From Clostridium_AW malenominatum (GTDB lineage: Bacteria; Bacillota; Clostridia; Clostridiales; Clostridiaceae): DNA of 64,000 nt. The notes under the pieces were generated by a model. It was not told the origin of the DNA, made no database searches, and worked only from the letters and a program-made list of their open reading frames with translations. The stretch spans positions 372,001 to 436,000 of the forward strand of contig NZ_BAAACF010000001.1 of assembly GCF_039521365.1 (NCBI RefSeq), written 5' to 3'. Below, piece after piece: positions 9,358 through 18,142 of this stretch (position 1 is its first letter; every line of letters starts with the position of its first letter). Position numbers and translations under genes: made by a program.

Positions 9358-9933
9358 ATGAATATTAATGATTCAAAAAAGGTAGAACAGTTTCTTCAGT
9401 TGCAGTTAATGAAAGAAGTTTTACAAAAAAGCATAGGAGACTCTCCTGCTTTTTCATTAGTTATGGAAAGTTTAACAAATGCCATGATGGGAGAAGATAA
9501 AAGTTTAATAAATTATATAAAGGAAGAAAAGAAGAGTAATGGAAGTATTGAAGATATAGTTAAAAAGGCTTCTGAAAAATTTTCTATAGATGAAGATCTA
9601 ATTTTGGCAGTAATAAAGCAAGAATCTTCTTTTGACCCTAATGCAACCTCTCATGCAGGAGCGATGGGACTTATGCAATTAATGCCAGGAACAGCAGATT
9701 ACTTAGGGGTGAATAACCCTTATGATATTGAGGAAAATATAAATGGTGGTACAAAATACTTAAGAGAGCTTTTAGACCTTTATGGAAACAGAAAAGAAAT
9801 GGCGCTAGCGGCTTATAATGCAGGGCCAGGAACATTGCAAAATAGAGGAGTAAAAGATCCTAATCAAATTGACAGATTACCTTATGAAACTAGGGATTAT
9901 GTACAAAAGGTTATGAAGTACTACGGGAAGTAA
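9358..9933 (+). CDS. Lytic transglycosylase, SLT (Slt70-like) domain
   Basis: Cleaves the MurNAc-GlcNAc glycosidic bond of peptidoglycan. The 191-residue protein has an N-terminal helical part (about 1-70), then an SLT domain. The catalytic Glu is E89 in KQESSF, followed by GAMGLMQLMPGTA near 101-113 and AAYNAGPG at 151-158. No signal peptide or membrane anchor is visible, as in B. subtilis YjbJ-type proteins, so the export route is unclear. It follows the seven-repeat gene by 16 bases with GGTTGGTGAT before the ATG, which implies cotranscription. Confidence 0.88.
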   Translation: MNINDSKKVEQFLQLQLMKEVLQKSIGDSPAFSLVMESLTNAMMGEDKSLINYIKEEKKSNGSIEDIVKKASEKFSIDEDLILAVIKQESSFDPNATSHAGAMGLMQLMPGTADYLGVNNPYDIEENINGGTKYLRELLDLYGNRKEMALAAYNAGPGTLQNRGVKDPNQIDRLPYETRDYVQKVMKYYGK

Positions 9934-9954
9934 AAATTACTTTGGAGGTAACAA

Positions 9955-10674
9955 ATGGAAAGACTAGATAAAATACTAGCTAATTTAGGACATGGTACAA
10001 GGAAAGAAGTTAAAGTTTTGGTGAAAAGGGGAGCAGTAGAAGTAGATGGTGTTTTAGCAAAGGACCCTGGAATGAACTTAGATCCTAATTCATCTATAAT
10101 AAAGGTAGACGGAGAAGAAATAAAGTACAGGAAGTATATTTATTTAATGATGAATAAACCACCTGGTGTTATTTCTGCTACGTATGACAATAGGGAAGAA
10201 ACTGTTATAGACCTACTTTGGCCAGAGCATCAAGCCTTTGACCCATTTCCAGTGGGAAGATTAGATAAGGATACAGTGGGACTACTTTTATTAACTAATG
10301 ATGGTGAATTAAATCATAAATTAATCTCTCCTAAATGGAATGTAAATAAAATTTATTATGCAGAAATAGATAAGGAAGTGGGAGAAGAAGATATAAAAGC
10401 ATTCGAAGAGGGCATAGTATTAGATGACGGATATAAATGCATGCCAGGAAAACTTGAAATAAAACATGCAAATATTCATGGTTCTGAAGTATATGTTACA
10501 ATACAGGAAGGAAAATATCATCAAGTTAAAAGAATGTTTGAATCCTTAGATAAAAAAGTAGTTTATTTAAAGAGAATTAAATTTGGAAACTTAGAGCTAG
10601 ATAAGACCTTAGAAGAGGGCGCTTACAGAGAGCTTACAGAAGAAGAATTTGATATATTGAATAAGTTTGAATAA
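9955..10674 (+). CDS. RsuA-family 16S rRNA pseudouridine synthase
   Basis: Isomerises a uridine in rRNA; by family most likely 16S U516. An N-terminal S4 RNA-binding domain (RLDKILANLGHGTRKEV, residues 3-19 onward) is followed by the catalytic domain. The active-site D104 lies in GRLDKDTVGLLLLTNDGEL, and KYHQVKRMFE is near residue 187. Length of 239 fits RsuA/YtzG enzymes. It starts 21 bases after the transglycosylase with TGGAGG before the ATG. Only the target-site assignment is uncertain. Confidence 0.9.
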   Translation: MERLDKILANLGHGTRKEVKVLVKRGAVEVDGVLAKDPGMNLDPNSSIIKVDGEEIKYRKYIYLMMNKPPGVISATYDNREETVIDLLWPEHQAFDPFPVGRLDKDTVGLLLLTNDGELNHKLISPKWNVNKIYYAEIDKEVGEEDIKAFEEGIVLDDGYKCMPGKLEIKHANIHGSEVYVTIQEGKYHQVKRMFESLDKKVVYLKRIKFGNLELDKTLEEGAYRELTEEEFDILNKFE

Positions 10675-10757
10675 GGAACCATTTTTTTGAAGTTAACGAA
10701 AAATGAATTATTTCACGCATGTTAATAAAATATTAATATTTTTTCTTGCAATACATC

Positions 10758-10786
10758 TTGAAAATAAGCCATAAATTATATATAAT
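10758..10786 (+). promoter_or_regulatory. Strong promoter of a short RNA gene
   Basis: TTGAAA (10758-10763), exactly 17 bases, TATAAT (10781-10786). Predicted start is about 10793. An intrinsic terminator follows only about 80 bases later, with no coding start between. Confidence 0.7.
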
Positions 10787-10792
10787 AAGGTT

Positions 10793-10872
10793 GCAAGAAT
10801 AAATAAAGGAATGAATAGCCCCCTTTTATTTATTGAACAACCCATGCCCCAATGGGTTGTTTTGCCTTTTTT
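10793..10872 (+). ncRNA. Candidate small RNA of about 80 nt with C-rich loops
   Basis: The unit has a near-consensus promoter, then a 5' AT-rich hairpin (10798-10809 AATAAATAAAGG with 10822-10834), and a terminator hairpin with a T-run. The 5' hairpin loop and its edge hold AATAGCCCCC, and the terminator loop holds GCCCC, both unusual in this AT-rich DNA and complementary to G-rich Shine-Dalgarno sequences. I recognise no known riboswitch family. It could also be a premature-termination leader of the YerC-type gene 108 bases downstream, but that gene has its own extended -10 (TGTTAAAAT, 10935-10943). The rest of the 10675-10980 gap holds nothing else visible. Confidence 0.5.
10836..10872 (+). 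terminator. Intrinsic terminator of the small RNA / rsuA-type gene
   Basis: AACAACCCAT (10836-10845) pairs perfectly with ATGGGTTGTT (10852-10861), followed by TTGCCTTTTTT. Confidence 0.85.
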
Positions 10873-10980
10873 GTGAGAATTATTTTGAAATGCAAAAAAT
10901 TCAGTTTATAGATGTAGATATATTTCTATATTAATGTTAAAATTTAATTAGTATTATTAATTTGCAAGGAGCTGAATGTT

Positions 10981-11283
10981 GTGAGTGGATATAAGTCTAA
11001 AATTCAAAGCAATGAAATCGATTTTTTATGTGAGGCTATATTAAAATTACAGACCATAGAAGAGTGCTATAGATTTTTTGATGACCTTTGCACTATAAAT
11101 GAAATTCAAGCATTAAGTCAAAGGATGCAAGTAGCAAAAATGTTAAAAGATAAAAGGACTTATCAAGATATATCTGTAACAACAGGGGCTAGTACTGCTA
11201 CTATTAGCAGAGTTAATAGATGTTTAAACTATGGTAGTGATGGATATGAAATTGTATTATCAAGGTTAGAAGAAAATAAATAA
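10981..11283 (+). CDS. YerC/YecD family TrpR-related DNA-binding protein
   Basis: The 100-residue helical protein belongs to the TrpR-like YerC/YecD group. It has IEECYRFFDDLCTINEIQAL in the first half and a helix-turn-helix around residues 55-80 (TYQDISVTTGASTATISRV). Such proteins are predicted transcription regulators, and their ligand and targets are unknown. The start is GTG, with AAGGAG ten bases upstream. It is a single gene closed by a terminator. It is unlikely to be a true tryptophan repressor, because no trp genes are in the window. Confidence 0.85.
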   Translation: MSGYKSKIQSNEIDFLCEAILKLQTIEECYRFFDDLCTINEIQALSQRMQVAKMLKDKRTYQDISVTTGASTATISRVNRCLNYGSDGYEIVLSRLEENK

Positions 11284-11293
11284 ATATATTATT

Positions 11294-11336
11294 AAAAGAA
11301 CTGATTTAATTAACATTAAGTCAGTTCTTTTGGTTT
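11294..11336 (+). terminator. Intrinsic terminator after the YerC-type gene
   Basis: AAAAGAACTGA (11294-11304) pairs with TCAGTTCTTTT (11321-11331), followed by GGTTTT. An inner TTTAAT/ATTAAG extends the stem. Confidence 0.8.
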
Positions 11337-11464
11337 TATATGTTTTTGAAAATTAAAAATTTACTAAAAATTATAAAAATAAAAAGGATAAAATTCATTA
11401 ATGTAGAATAATTACTAAAATATGGTATTATATTGATAATAAGTGGAATATGGGAGGAAGATAT

Positions 11465-12787
11465 ATGGGAGATAATTTAAAATTAACTAATTATATTGAT
11501 GAATTAGAAAATGAAATTATAGAAATAAGAAGAGATTTACATAAATATGCTGAATCAGGGTGGACTGAATTTAGGACTGCATCAAAAATAGCCAAATACT
11601 TAGATGACTTAGGTTATGAAATTAAACTAGGAGAGGACATTTTCAATAAAGAATATATGATGGGGTTACCTACTAAAGAAGAGTTAAAAGCACATAGGTC
11701 AAGAGCTTTATCTCAGGGAGGGATTAAAGAATATATAGAAAAAATGGAAGATGGATATACAGGGGTAGTTGGAATATTAGATACTGGACGACAAGGAAAA
11801 ACTATAGCTTTTAGATTTGATATTGACTCTAATGATGGAGTAGAAAGTAACTCTTTAGAGCATAGACCCTTTAAAGAAGGATTTGTATCCGTTAATAAGG
11901 GAGCTATGCACACTTGTGGTCATGATGGACATGCTTCAATTGGACTTGCTTTGTCAAAGGTATTTAAAAAGTTCGAAGAGAAATTAAATGGGAAAATTAT
12001 TTTAATATTTCAACCAGCGGAAGAAGGTACAAGAGGAGCAAAAGCTATGGCTTATAGCCATATATTAGATGATGTAGATTACTTAATTAGTGGTCACTTA
12101 GGATTTTCATCTAATACTGTAGGAGAAATAGTATGCAATACGGGAGGGTTTTTCTCCACAACTAAAATGGATGTAACTTTTAAAGGAAGAAGTTCCCATG
12201 CAGGAGCATCACCAGAGAAGGGCAAGAATGCATTATTAGGTGCAGCAACGGCTACTTTAAATCTTCATACCCTTTGTCAACATAAAGAGGGCATAGGAAG
12301 AATTAATGTAGGAGTTCTAAATGGAGGTACAGGAAGAAATGTAATTCCTGAGCTTGCAGAGATGAAAATAGAAACTAGAGGAGAAAATAATAATATTAAT
12401 AATTATATAACAGAAAGAGCAATAGAAATTATAAAGGCATCAGCAATTATGTATGATTTAGAATGTGAAATTAAAATTGTTGGTGGAGCTGAAAGTGCAA
12501 ATAGTGATACAGAATTATCTAAAATAATTGAAAAAGTAGGAAGGGATTTAGATGATATAAAGAGCATAGTAGAACAGGCTAAGCTTGGTGGTTCTGAAGA
12601 TGTGACTTATATGATGAATAAGGTTCAACAAAATGGTGGTAAGGCAGTATATGTAATATTTGGCACAACTCTTGCTGCAGATCATCACAATAGCTCCTTT
12701 GACTTTGATGAAGGGGCACTAAAGATAGCTGCAAAGGTTTATGCAAGTACTGCTTTTGAATTAAATAGAAGGGAGGAAAAAGTTTAA
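11465..12787 (+). CDS. abgA: p-Aminobenzoyl-glutamate hydrolase subunit A-like M20 amidohydrolase
   Basis: A 440-residue M20 metallopeptidase that follows E. coli AbgA block for block: HKYAESGWTEFRTAS at the start, MGLPTKEEL near 65, and the metal site HTCGHDGH near 149-156. FQPAEEGTRGA near 183-193 and a late GSEDVTYMM also match. AbgA, with AbgB, splits p-aminobenzoyl-glutamate, a folate breakdown product, into p-aminobenzoate and glutamate. The start is the ATG after GGGAGG; an ATG at 11450 overlaps that site. Next to an AbgT transporter, the assignment is well supported. Real substrate range is untested. Confidence 0.88.
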   Translation: MGDNLKLTNYIDELENEIIEIRRDLHKYAESGWTEFRTASKIAKYLDDLGYEIKLGEDIFNKEYMMGLPTKEELKAHRSRALSQGGIKEYIEKMEDGYTGVVGILDTGRQGKTIAFRFDIDSNDGVESNSLEHRPFKEGFVSVNKGAMHTCGHDGHASIGLALSKVFKKFEEKLNGKIILIFQPAEEGTRGAKAMAYSHILDDVDYLISGHLGFSSNTVGEIVCNTGGFFSTTKMDVTFKGRSSHAGASPEKGKNALLGAATATLNLHTLCQHKEGIGRINVGVLNGGTGRNVIPELAEMKIETRGENNNINNYITERAIEIIKASAIMYDLECEIKIVGGAESANSDTELSKIIEKVGRDLDDIKSIVEQAKLGGSEDVTYMMNKVQQNGGKAVYVIFGTTLAADHHNSSFDFDEGALKIAAKVYASTAFELNRREEKV

Positions 12788-12830
12788 GATTGAACCTTAA
12801 TTATAAAAATTAAAGATAGGGGGTATGTTT

Positions 12831-14354
12831 GTGAATACAGAGAAAAAAATAGTTAATCAGAAAAAAGCTGGGGGTTTTTTAGGTTGGGTAGAAAGGGTAG
12901 GTAATAAAATACCTCATCCATTTATATTATTTTTATGGCTAATAGTTATAGTGTGGATAGCTTCCTTTATTTGTGCTAAAATGGGAGTTTCCGTTAAGAA
13001 TCCCGTAGATGGAAAAGTTGTTGCAGTTAAAAACTTACTATCGGGAGAAGGCATAAGATATATGCTAGAAAATATGATTAAAAATTTTACAGGGTTTGCG
13101 CCTCTAGGATTAGTTCTAACCATGACTCTTGGTATAGGTATGGCAGAACAGGTTGGATTTATGACAACTTTCATGAAAGAAACCATTCTTGGTGCATCAC
13201 CTAAAGTGCTTACGTTTATGATCATGTTAATTGGTATATGTGGAAATATAGCTTCAGATGCTGCTATAGTTGTTATTCCAGCCATTGCAGCAGTTATATT
13301 TGTTTCTGTGGGTAGGCATCCATTGGCTGGTATTGCCATAGGATATGCTTCTACTACAGCAGGATTCAGCGCAAACTTAATAGTAGCTGGAACAGATGCT
13401 TTACTTGCAGGTATTACTACAGAGTCTCTACAAATTGTCAATAAGGGTGGTTCCATAACTCCAGTAAGTAACTGGTACTTTATGGCTGCATCTACCATAA
13501 TATTAGCAGTAATAGGTACATTAATATCAGAAAGAATAATAGAACCAAGATTAGGTGTTTATAAAGGAAAAAAACAAGTTACTCATGAACCTGTAAAAGC
13601 GGAAGAAAAGAAGGGGTTAAGAAAAGCAGGAATTGCTGCACTAATATATGTATTAGGCTTAATTGCAATATTAATTCCAAAAACTAGCTTTTTAAGAGAT
13701 CCAAAGACTCATACTTTAGTACCATCTCCTTTCCTAAATTCAATAATACCATTATTACTATTCCTATTTATACTAGTATCCTATGTTTATGGTAAGGAAG
13801 TTGGAAAAATTAAAACTATGGCAGATGTACCTAAATACATGTCCATAGCTATAAAAGACATGGCATCATATATAGTTCTTGTATTTGTTATTGGTCAATT
13901 TATAGCATACTTTAACTGGAGTAACTTAGGATATGCTATAGCTGTAAATGGAGCTAATGGTTTAAAGGCGGCTAATTTAACAGGAATACCACTATTTATA
14001 CTATTTATTTTATTTGTAGCTTTTGTAAATTTATTTATTGGAAGTGGTTCAGCAAAATGGTCATTACTAGCGCCAATATTTGTTCCGATGTTTTATTTAT
14101 TAGACTATAATCCAGCATTAACTCAAATGCTCTATAGAATAGGAGACTCCACCACTAATATTATTTCTCCATTATTCCCTTATTTCCCAATAATTTTAGG
14201 ATTATTTTATGAATATGATGAGGAATCAGGAGTGGGAACGGTATTATCTTTAATGATACCATACAGTATAATTCTACTAATTACTTGGATAATATTTGCT
14301 GTTATTTGGTATATGATTGGATTACCATTAGGACCAGGAGCCCCTATAAGATAA
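12831..14354 (+). CDS. abgT: AbgT family p-aminobenzoyl-glutamate transporter
   Basis: A 507-residue integral membrane protein with about 11-13 spans. It carries the AbgT-family opening GWVERVGNKIPHPFILFLWL and later GSGSAKWSLLAPIFVPMFY and RIGDSTTNIISPLFPYFP. Family members import p-aminobenzoyl-glutamate, and some export sulfonamide-like drugs. I prefer the GTG at 12831, seven bases after AGGGGG. The ATG at 12825 is only one base from that site. It sits between two M20 hydrolases with gaps of 43 and 15 bases, so uptake and hydrolysis are coupled in one operon. Confidence 0.9.
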   Translation: MNTEKKIVNQKKAGGFLGWVERVGNKIPHPFILFLWLIVIVWIASFICAKMGVSVKNPVDGKVVAVKNLLSGEGIRYMLENMIKNFTGFAPLGLVLTMTLGIGMAEQVGFMTTFMKETILGASPKVLTFMIMLIGICGNIASDAAIVVIPAIAAVIFVSVGRHPLAGIAIGYASTTAGFSANLIVAGTDALLAGITTESLQIVNKGGSITPVSNWYFMAASTIILAVIGTLISERIIEPRLGVYKGKKQVTHEPVKAEEKKGLRKAGIAALIYVLGLIAILIPKTSFLRDPKTHTLVPSPFLNSIIPLLLFLFILVSYVYGKEVGKIKTMADVPKYMSIAIKDMASYIVLVFVIGQFIAYFNWSNLGYAIAVNGANGLKAANLTGIPLFILFILFVAFVNLFIGSGSAKWSLLAPIFVPMFYLLDYNPALTQMLYRIGDSTTNIISPLFPYFPIILGLFYEYDEESGVGTVLSLMIPYSIILLITWIIFAVIWYMIGLPLGPGAPIR

Positions 14355-14369
14355 AGTGAGGTGTGTTAT

Positions 14370-15554
14370 TTGACTAAAGAAATTATTAATAAATTAATTG
14401 AAGAAAACTTAGAGAAAGTTATAGATATAAGAAGAGATATACATGCTAATCCAGAGCTTGGAATGGAAGAGAATAGAACTGCTGAGGTTATTTATGATAA
14501 TCTTCAAGGGTTAGAGCTTAAAATCCAAACAAGAGTAGGAAAAACAGGGGTTGTTGCTCTTTTAGAAGGAGACAAAGAAGGAAAAACCATCATGCTTAGA
14601 GCTGATATGGATGCTCTTCCTATTGAAGAGCAAACTAACTTACCCTATAAATCCTTAAACAAAAATATTATGCATGCCTGTGGACATGACTTTCATACAG
14701 CTATACTTTTAGGAGCAGCTAAGGTGTTATCCAATATGAGGGAGGAAATTAAGGGGAATATTAAATTTGTATTTCAACCTGCAGAGGAGTGTAACCCTAC
14801 AGGTGGAGCAAATTATATGATTGAAGACGGAGTTTTGGAGAATCCTAAGGTAGATGCAGCTCTCGCCCTTCATGTGTGGGACATACCTTTAGGTAAATTA
14901 GCTTTAAAGCCTGGGGCTATGATGGCTCAATCGGATAGAATATTCATTAAAGTAAAAGGAAAAAGTGCCCATGGATCAGCTCCACATCAGGGGACAGATG
15001 CTATTGTAGGAGCAGCTCATGTTATAACTGCATTGCAAACCATAGTAAGTAGAAATATAAGCCCACTTGATAGTGGAGTTGTAACTTTAGGGGTTATACA
15101 AGGTGGATATAGATACAATGTAATACCGGATGAGGTGAATTTAGAGGGAACTGTTAGAACCTTTGCTCCTCACGTAGCTGCTATTATGCCAGGTAGAATT
15201 GAAACCGTTGTTAAAAATGTTTGTGAAGCCTTAGGGTGTGGTTATGAATTTCAATATGTCTATGGATACCCGTTAACATATAATGATGAAACTCTAACAG
15301 AACAGGTCACAGAATCTTTAAAGAAAACTTTTGGGGAAGAAAATATAATTATACCATTAAATCCTGCCACAGGAGCAGAAGACTTTTCATTCTTTAATAA
15401 ACATGTACCCTGCACATTCATGTGGTTAGGATGTAAATCAGAATTAAATGAAGACTGTTGCGTAGTTCATAATCCTACCTTTACTGGAGATGAAAGGGCA
15501 ATAAAAATAGGTATAGAAGCATTGTGTAATACAGCTTTAGATTTATTAAAATAA
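14370..15554 (+). CDS. M20 family amidohydrolase (N-acyl-amino-acid/hippurate hydrolase type)
   Basis: A 394-residue zinc/manganese amidohydrolase. It opens IRRDIHANPELGMEE and carries the metal motifs MHACGHDFHTA near 95-105 and PAEECNPTGGA near 130-140. A dimerisation/lid domain with GKSAHGSAPHQGTDA lies near 190-205, and GAEDFSFF comes near the C-terminus. It resembles IAA-amino-acid/hippurate hydrolases more than E. coli AbgB. I take the TTG at 14370, seven bases after GAGGTG; the GTG at 14361 overlaps the site. It closes the abgA-abgT unit and may process other N-acyl amino acids brought in. Confidence 0.88.
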   Translation: MTKEIINKLIEENLEKVIDIRRDIHANPELGMEENRTAEVIYDNLQGLELKIQTRVGKTGVVALLEGDKEGKTIMLRADMDALPIEEQTNLPYKSLNKNIMHACGHDFHTAILLGAAKVLSNMREEIKGNIKFVFQPAEECNPTGGANYMIEDGVLENPKVDAALALHVWDIPLGKLALKPGAMMAQSDRIFIKVKGKSAHGSAPHQGTDAIVGAAHVITALQTIVSRNISPLDSGVVTLGVIQGGYRYNVIPDEVNLEGTVRTFAPHVAAIMPGRIETVVKNVCEALGCGYEFQYVYGYPLTYNDETLTEQVTESLKKTFGEENIIIPLNPATGAEDFSFFNKHVPCTFMWLGCKSELNEDCCVVHNPTFTGDERAIKIGIEALCNTALDLLK

Positions 15555-15578
15555 AAATGTTTTAATATTAACTTTTAT

Positions 15579-15766
15579 AGTATGGAATTTGCATTATGAA
15601 AAACATTGATTAAGCATTAGAAAGTCTTTATTTCTGACTTTAAAATACCGTAAAAAGCCTTATATGTCCGAGCAAAGCGAGTTTATAAGGCTTAGGTATT
15701 TTAAACAAAAGAAATAGTAGACTTTCTTTGCGTAGCGAAGGTTTTAGGGAATGCAAATTCCATACT
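15579..15766. repeat. 188-bp nested inverted repeat with conserved apical loop
   Basis: The outer arms AGTATGGAATTTGCAT (15579-15594) and ATGCAAATTCCATACT (15751-15766) are perfect complements. Inside are further matched arms: 15619-15627/15719-15727, 15629-15635/15710-15716, 15639-15649/15695-15705 and 15655-15664/15684-15693. The apical loop TGTCCGAGCAAAGCGAGTT (15665-15683) recurs with one change at 38060-38078, where the stems are unrelated. It fills the gap between the M20 gene and pcrA. It is probably a REP/MITE-like chromosomal element or a structured RNA. It could end the abg transcript, though no T-run follows the outer arm. Confidence 0.8.
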
Positions 15767-15895
15767 TTTATTTTAATCTTAAACAGAACATCTTCTTAAC
15801 ATTTAGTTAAAATAAATTAAAAGATGATTAAATAGGTGTTTAAATGTTATAATATAAACTAGTTTAAGTTATTAGAAACAGGGAGTGAAAATTTA

Positions 15896-18130
15896 ATGGA
15901 TTTAAGTAAATTATTAAATAAGGAGCAATTTGAAGCAGCCAGCACTGTAGAAGGTCCATTACTGATACTTGCAGGAGCAGGATCAGGAAAAACCAGAGTT
16001 TTAACTTATAGAATAGCCCATCTAATTAAAAATTTAGGGGTATACCCTTCACAAATATTAGCTATTACTTTTACAAATAAAGCAGCAAGTGAAATGAAAG
16101 AAAGAGTTAAAAATATTGTTGGAAGTGAAACTGACAATATGTGGATAACCACTTTTCACTCAAGTTGTGTAAGGATACTTAGAAGAGAAGGGGACAAAAT
16201 AGGATACAATAAAAACTTTGCTATATATGACAGTTATGACCAAAAAACTTTAATGAAGGAATGTTTAAAGGAACTAAATATCAGCGATAAAGATATTGAT
16301 GAGAAAACAGCTTTAAATAAAATAGGAGAGTTTAAAGACAATTTAATTACTACAGAAGAAGTAGTTAAAATGGGATATAGCAATTTTAGAGTAAAGAGAT
16401 TAGGAGAAATATACTCTTTGTACCAAAAGAAGTTAAAATCCAATAATGCCATGGATTTTGATGATTTAATATTTAATACGGTAACATTATTTAAGAAAAA
16501 TCCAGATGTTATAGATTTTTATAGAAGAAAATTTAAGTATATTATGGTAGATGAATACCAGGATACCAATAAGTCTCAATATGAATTTGCTAGATTGCTT
16601 GCTGAAGAGCATAAAAATATATGCGTTGTGGGTGACGATGATCAATGTATCTATGCTTGGAGAGGAGCGGACATAAGAAATATACTTGAATTTGAAAGAG
16701 ATTACCCAAATGCTAAGATAATTAAGTTAGAACAAAATTATAGATCCGTTAGCAATATTTTAGATGCTGCTAATGTGGTTATAAAAAATAATAGTAATAG
16801 AAAAAGTAAAGTTCTTAGAACAAATAATGAAAAAGGTGAAAAAATTAAAATATATAGAGGATACTCGGATTTAGAAGAAGTTCAATTTATTTCCTCAGAA
16901 ATAAAAAAGCTAGCTAAGGAAGAAGAGAGAAGTTTTAAAGACTTTGCCATATTATATAGAACTAATGCACAGTCTCGTATTTTTGAAGAATCTTTTATGA
17001 GAAATAACATACCTTATAAAATAGTTGGTGGGCTTAAGTTCTATGACAGAAAAGAAATAAAAGATATACTTTCATATTTAAAATTAATTAATAATCCTCT
17101 AGATGATGTAAGTTTAAAAAGAGTAATTAATGTTCCTAAAAGAGGAATTGGAGATAGTACCGTGGACAAGATTCAAGACTTCTCAAATTCCATGGAAGAG
17201 TGTATGTATAGTGTATTACTAGATGTGGATAACATAGGGTTATCCTCTAGGGCAGTGGCTTCAATTAATAAATTTATAAGCTTAATAAATAGTTTTATAA
17301 GAAAAAGAGATGACATAAATGTGTCAAAATTAATTGAGGAAATACTTCAAAGTACTGGATACATAGATGAGCTTCAAAAATCAAATAATATTGAGGATAT
17401 AAGCAGAATTGAAAATTTAAAAGAATTAGTATCTGCTGCTGTACATTTTGAAGGTAATTCTGAAGATAAAAGTCTTTCAGCATTTTTAGAACAAGTTACT
17501 TTAGTTTCAGATATAGATAAATATGATGAGGATGCGGATGCGGTGGTTTTAATGACAGTTCATAGTGCTAAGGGACTAGAGTTCCCAGTTGTATTTATGG
17601 CTGGAATGGAAAATGGTATATTCCCAGGTGCTCAATCTTTAGAGGATGAGGAAGAGATGGAGGAGTCTAGAAGACTTTGTTATGTTGGAATAACAAGAGC
17701 AAAGGAAAAGTTATATATGACTTCTGCGGAGAGAAGAAATATTTTCGGAAGAACAGTAGCTTATGCAGAATCAGAATTTATCAATGAAATTGCTATGGAT
17801 TTAAGGGAAAGTATTAGTCCGAAAAAGAATAGTTACAATGACTATTACAATAGAAGAAGCGTATATACAAATAATGAGTATTCTTCTGCTAATAGTGTGA
17901 TATTGAATAAAGTGGAAATTAATAAAGAGACTAAAGCAGAAGAGGAAGAAAAAAGCAAATTAACCTCAAAGGAAGTAAGGCCAGGGTCAAAAGTAAGACA
18001 CGAGAAATTTGGTATTGGAACTGTAATAAGTGCAATAGAAAGCGGAGAAGATGTAAAACTTACCGTTGCCTTTGACAAAATGGGAGTAAAAATATTGATG
18101 CTTAGCGTGGCACCTTTAGAAGCGGTTTAG
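15896..18130 (+). CDS. pcrA: ATP-dependent 3'-5' DNA helicase PcrA
   Basis: SF1A UvrD/PcrA helicase for replication restart and nucleotide excision repair. The 744 residues show Walker A AGAGSGKT (26-33), the DEYQDT Walker B, GDDDQCIYAWRGAD, QNYRS and the late TVHSAKGLEFPVVFMAGMEN and RLCYVGITRAKE. A C-terminal beta-barrel (GSKVRHEKFGIGTVI, about residue 700 on) fits PcrA's RNA-polymerase-interacting domain. An extended -10 (TGTTATAAT, 15845-15853) lies upstream. It is followed 13 bases later by ligA, the conserved pcrA-ligA order of Firmicutes. Confidence 0.96.
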   Translation: MDLSKLLNKEQFEAASTVEGPLLILAGAGSGKTRVLTYRIAHLIKNLGVYPSQILAITFTNKAASEMKERVKNIVGSETDNMWITTFHSSCVRILRREGDKIGYNKNFAIYDSYDQKTLMKECLKELNISDKDIDEKTALNKIGEFKDNLITTEEVVKMGYSNFRVKRLGEIYSLYQKKLKSNNAMDFDDLIFNTVTLFKKNPDVIDFYRRKFKYIMVDEYQDTNKSQYEFARLLAEEHKNICVVGDDDQCIYAWRGADIRNILEFERDYPNAKIIKLEQNYRSVSNILDAANVVIKNNSNRKSKVLRTNNEKGEKIKIYRGYSDLEEVQFISSEIKKLAKEEERSFKDFAILYRTNAQSRIFEESFMRNNIPYKIVGGLKFYDRKEIKDILSYLKLINNPLDDVSLKRVINVPKRGIGDSTVDKIQDFSNSMEECMYSVLLDVDNIGLSSRAVASINKFISLINSFIRKRDDINVSKLIEEILQSTGYIDELQKSNNIEDISRIENLKELVSAAVHFEGNSEDKSLSAFLEQVTLVSDIDKYDEDADAVVLMTVHSAKGLEFPVVFMAGMENGIFPGAQSLEDEEEMEESRRLCYVGITRAKEKLYMTSAERRNIFGRTVAYAESEFINEIAMDLRESISPKKNSYNDYYNRRSVYTNNEYSSANSVILNKVEINKETKAEEEEKSKLTSKEVRPGSKVRHEKFGIGTVISAIESGEDVKLTVAFDKMGVKILMLSVAPLEAV

Positions 18131-18142
18131 GGGGTAAGTCTT

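Noticed and set aside
12914..13498. 194-codon open frame opposite abgT
   Set aside because: It mirrors the hydrophobic abgT sequence, lacks a ribosome binding site and has no recognisable domain.
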